A stretch of DNA of 14,322 bases. Source: Pseudolysobacter sp. (lineage in GTDB: Bacteria > Pseudomonadota > Gammaproteobacteria > Xanthomonadales > Rhodanobacteraceae). The first letter of the stretch is position 1, and each line of letters opens with the position of its first letter. The translations under genes and the position numbers were made by a program. The notes under the pieces were generated by a model. That model made no database searches. It saw only the letters and a program-made list of their open reading frames with translations, and was not told the origin of the DNA. This document shows, piece by piece, positions 13,912 to 14,322 of the stretch. Location of the stretch: assembly GCA_025351985.1 (NCBI GenBank), contig JANXUW010000021.1, positions 1 through 14,322 on the forward strand. The letters are read 5' to 3'.

Positions 13912-14031
13912 AATGCGTTGTGTATGTATTTTCGTGTCGTCGCTGGGAGAAATTTGACCTATGAGCCCGATAAGCCTGGTCCTTAACGGGAATACCGCTC
14001 TGCGAAGTAGATTCCAATGGGACGACGGTGT

Positions 14032-14176
14032 GCCCTATCGCTGTTGCAAGTCGTCTACAGCGTGCGCAGCGAACGGCTATTGATGGAGCAGTGAACTACA
14101 ACCTAACTGTTCCGCTGGTTTGAACTTCGACGATGGGGTCTGGGATCACTCGACCTTTTCGTTCAATCGCGAATGG
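14032..14176 (+). pseudogene. Decayed IS5/IS1182-type transposase fragment
   Basis: Fragments of the DUF772-type transposase N-terminal domain can be read across three frames. ALSLLQVVYSVRSERLLMEQ ends at a TGA (14092). NYNL and LFRWF follow in shifted frames. LNFDDGVWDHSTFSFNREW runs to 14176. The family consensus is LLQ-x-x-YSVRSERxLMEQLDYNLLFRWFVGL-x-x-DDPVWD, so at least three indels and one stop codon have accumulated. The catalytic DDE part is absent, so the element is dead. Its boundaries are not visible: I see no terminal inverted repeats or target duplication in the flanks. Confidence 0.8.
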
Positions 14177-14322
14177 AAGTCCTCACGCCAAGGATTCCGC
14201 TTCCTGACAACGAGGGTGGGCACTTTGTCTGCGCCATCATTGTTTTCACATTGTCTGGCATGGCAATACGCAGATGCTGAAAACCCCTGCTTTTTTCTTG
14301 ACAGTGCCAACTCGCCGGACTA
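14177..14322. other. Unassigned sequence at the window edge
   Basis: No homology to the transposase continues past 14176, and no other gene is recognisable. TTGACA at 14298-14303, preceded by a T6 run, could be the -35 element of a plus-strand promoter running out of the window, but the -10 region would lie at or beyond the edge. Confidence 0.3.

Noticed and set aside
1..14322. CRISPR array, tRNA or rRNA genes
   Set aside because: I saw no regular direct repeats with spacers and no tRNA or rRNA signature in the window.

Overview
The window looks like chromosomal DNA of a moderately GC-rich gammaproteobacterium. I favour a member of the Xanthomonadales (Rhodanobacteraceae-like), from the style of the roadblock-like proteins, the GTCATTCC-type palindrome and the RND locus. 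No rRNA or tRNA marker is present, so this is an inference of moderate to low confidence.

Layout. Positions 1-535 hold no gene I can support. Positions 536-9722 form an envelope efflux locus. On the minus strand, reading from right to left, are an OmpR-type response regulator, its membrane histidine kinase (14-bp overlap), an orphan C-terminal scrap of an RND pump, and a secreted YncE-like beta-propeller. Divergently, on the plus strand, is a tightly coupled tripartite pump operon: an outer-membrane factor lipoprotein, a periplasmic adaptor and an RND permease, each overlapping the next by ATGA. The natural reading is that the two-component system senses an envelope signal or toxic compound and controls the pump through the 4010-4198 intergenic region. 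The RND scrap just upstream of the propeller suggests rearrangement of, or deletion from, a second pump operon.

Positions 9723-10367 are a convergent junction. They hold a decayed gene for a small protein of Cache/PDC-like appearance with a frameshift at a T5 run.

Positions 10368-13870 are the most unusual part. This is a minus-strand cluster that reads, in transcription order, as a ribbon-helix-helix (RHH) regulator, two different roadblock/LC7-like proteins, an unrecognised protein that may be frameshifted near its N-terminus, and a histone-deacetylase-superfamily enzyme whose zinc-site residues are intact. The last gene pair overlaps by GTGA, and several gene gaps contain stem-loops. Roadblock proteins usually partner small Ras-like GTPases, but none is visible in the window. 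I propose this as a candidate uncharacterised regulatory module joining roadblock scaffolds to a deacetylase.

Positions 13871-14322 hold the RHH gene's upstream region with a small palindrome, then a badly decayed IS5/IS1182-type transposase fragment and unassigned sequence to the window edge.
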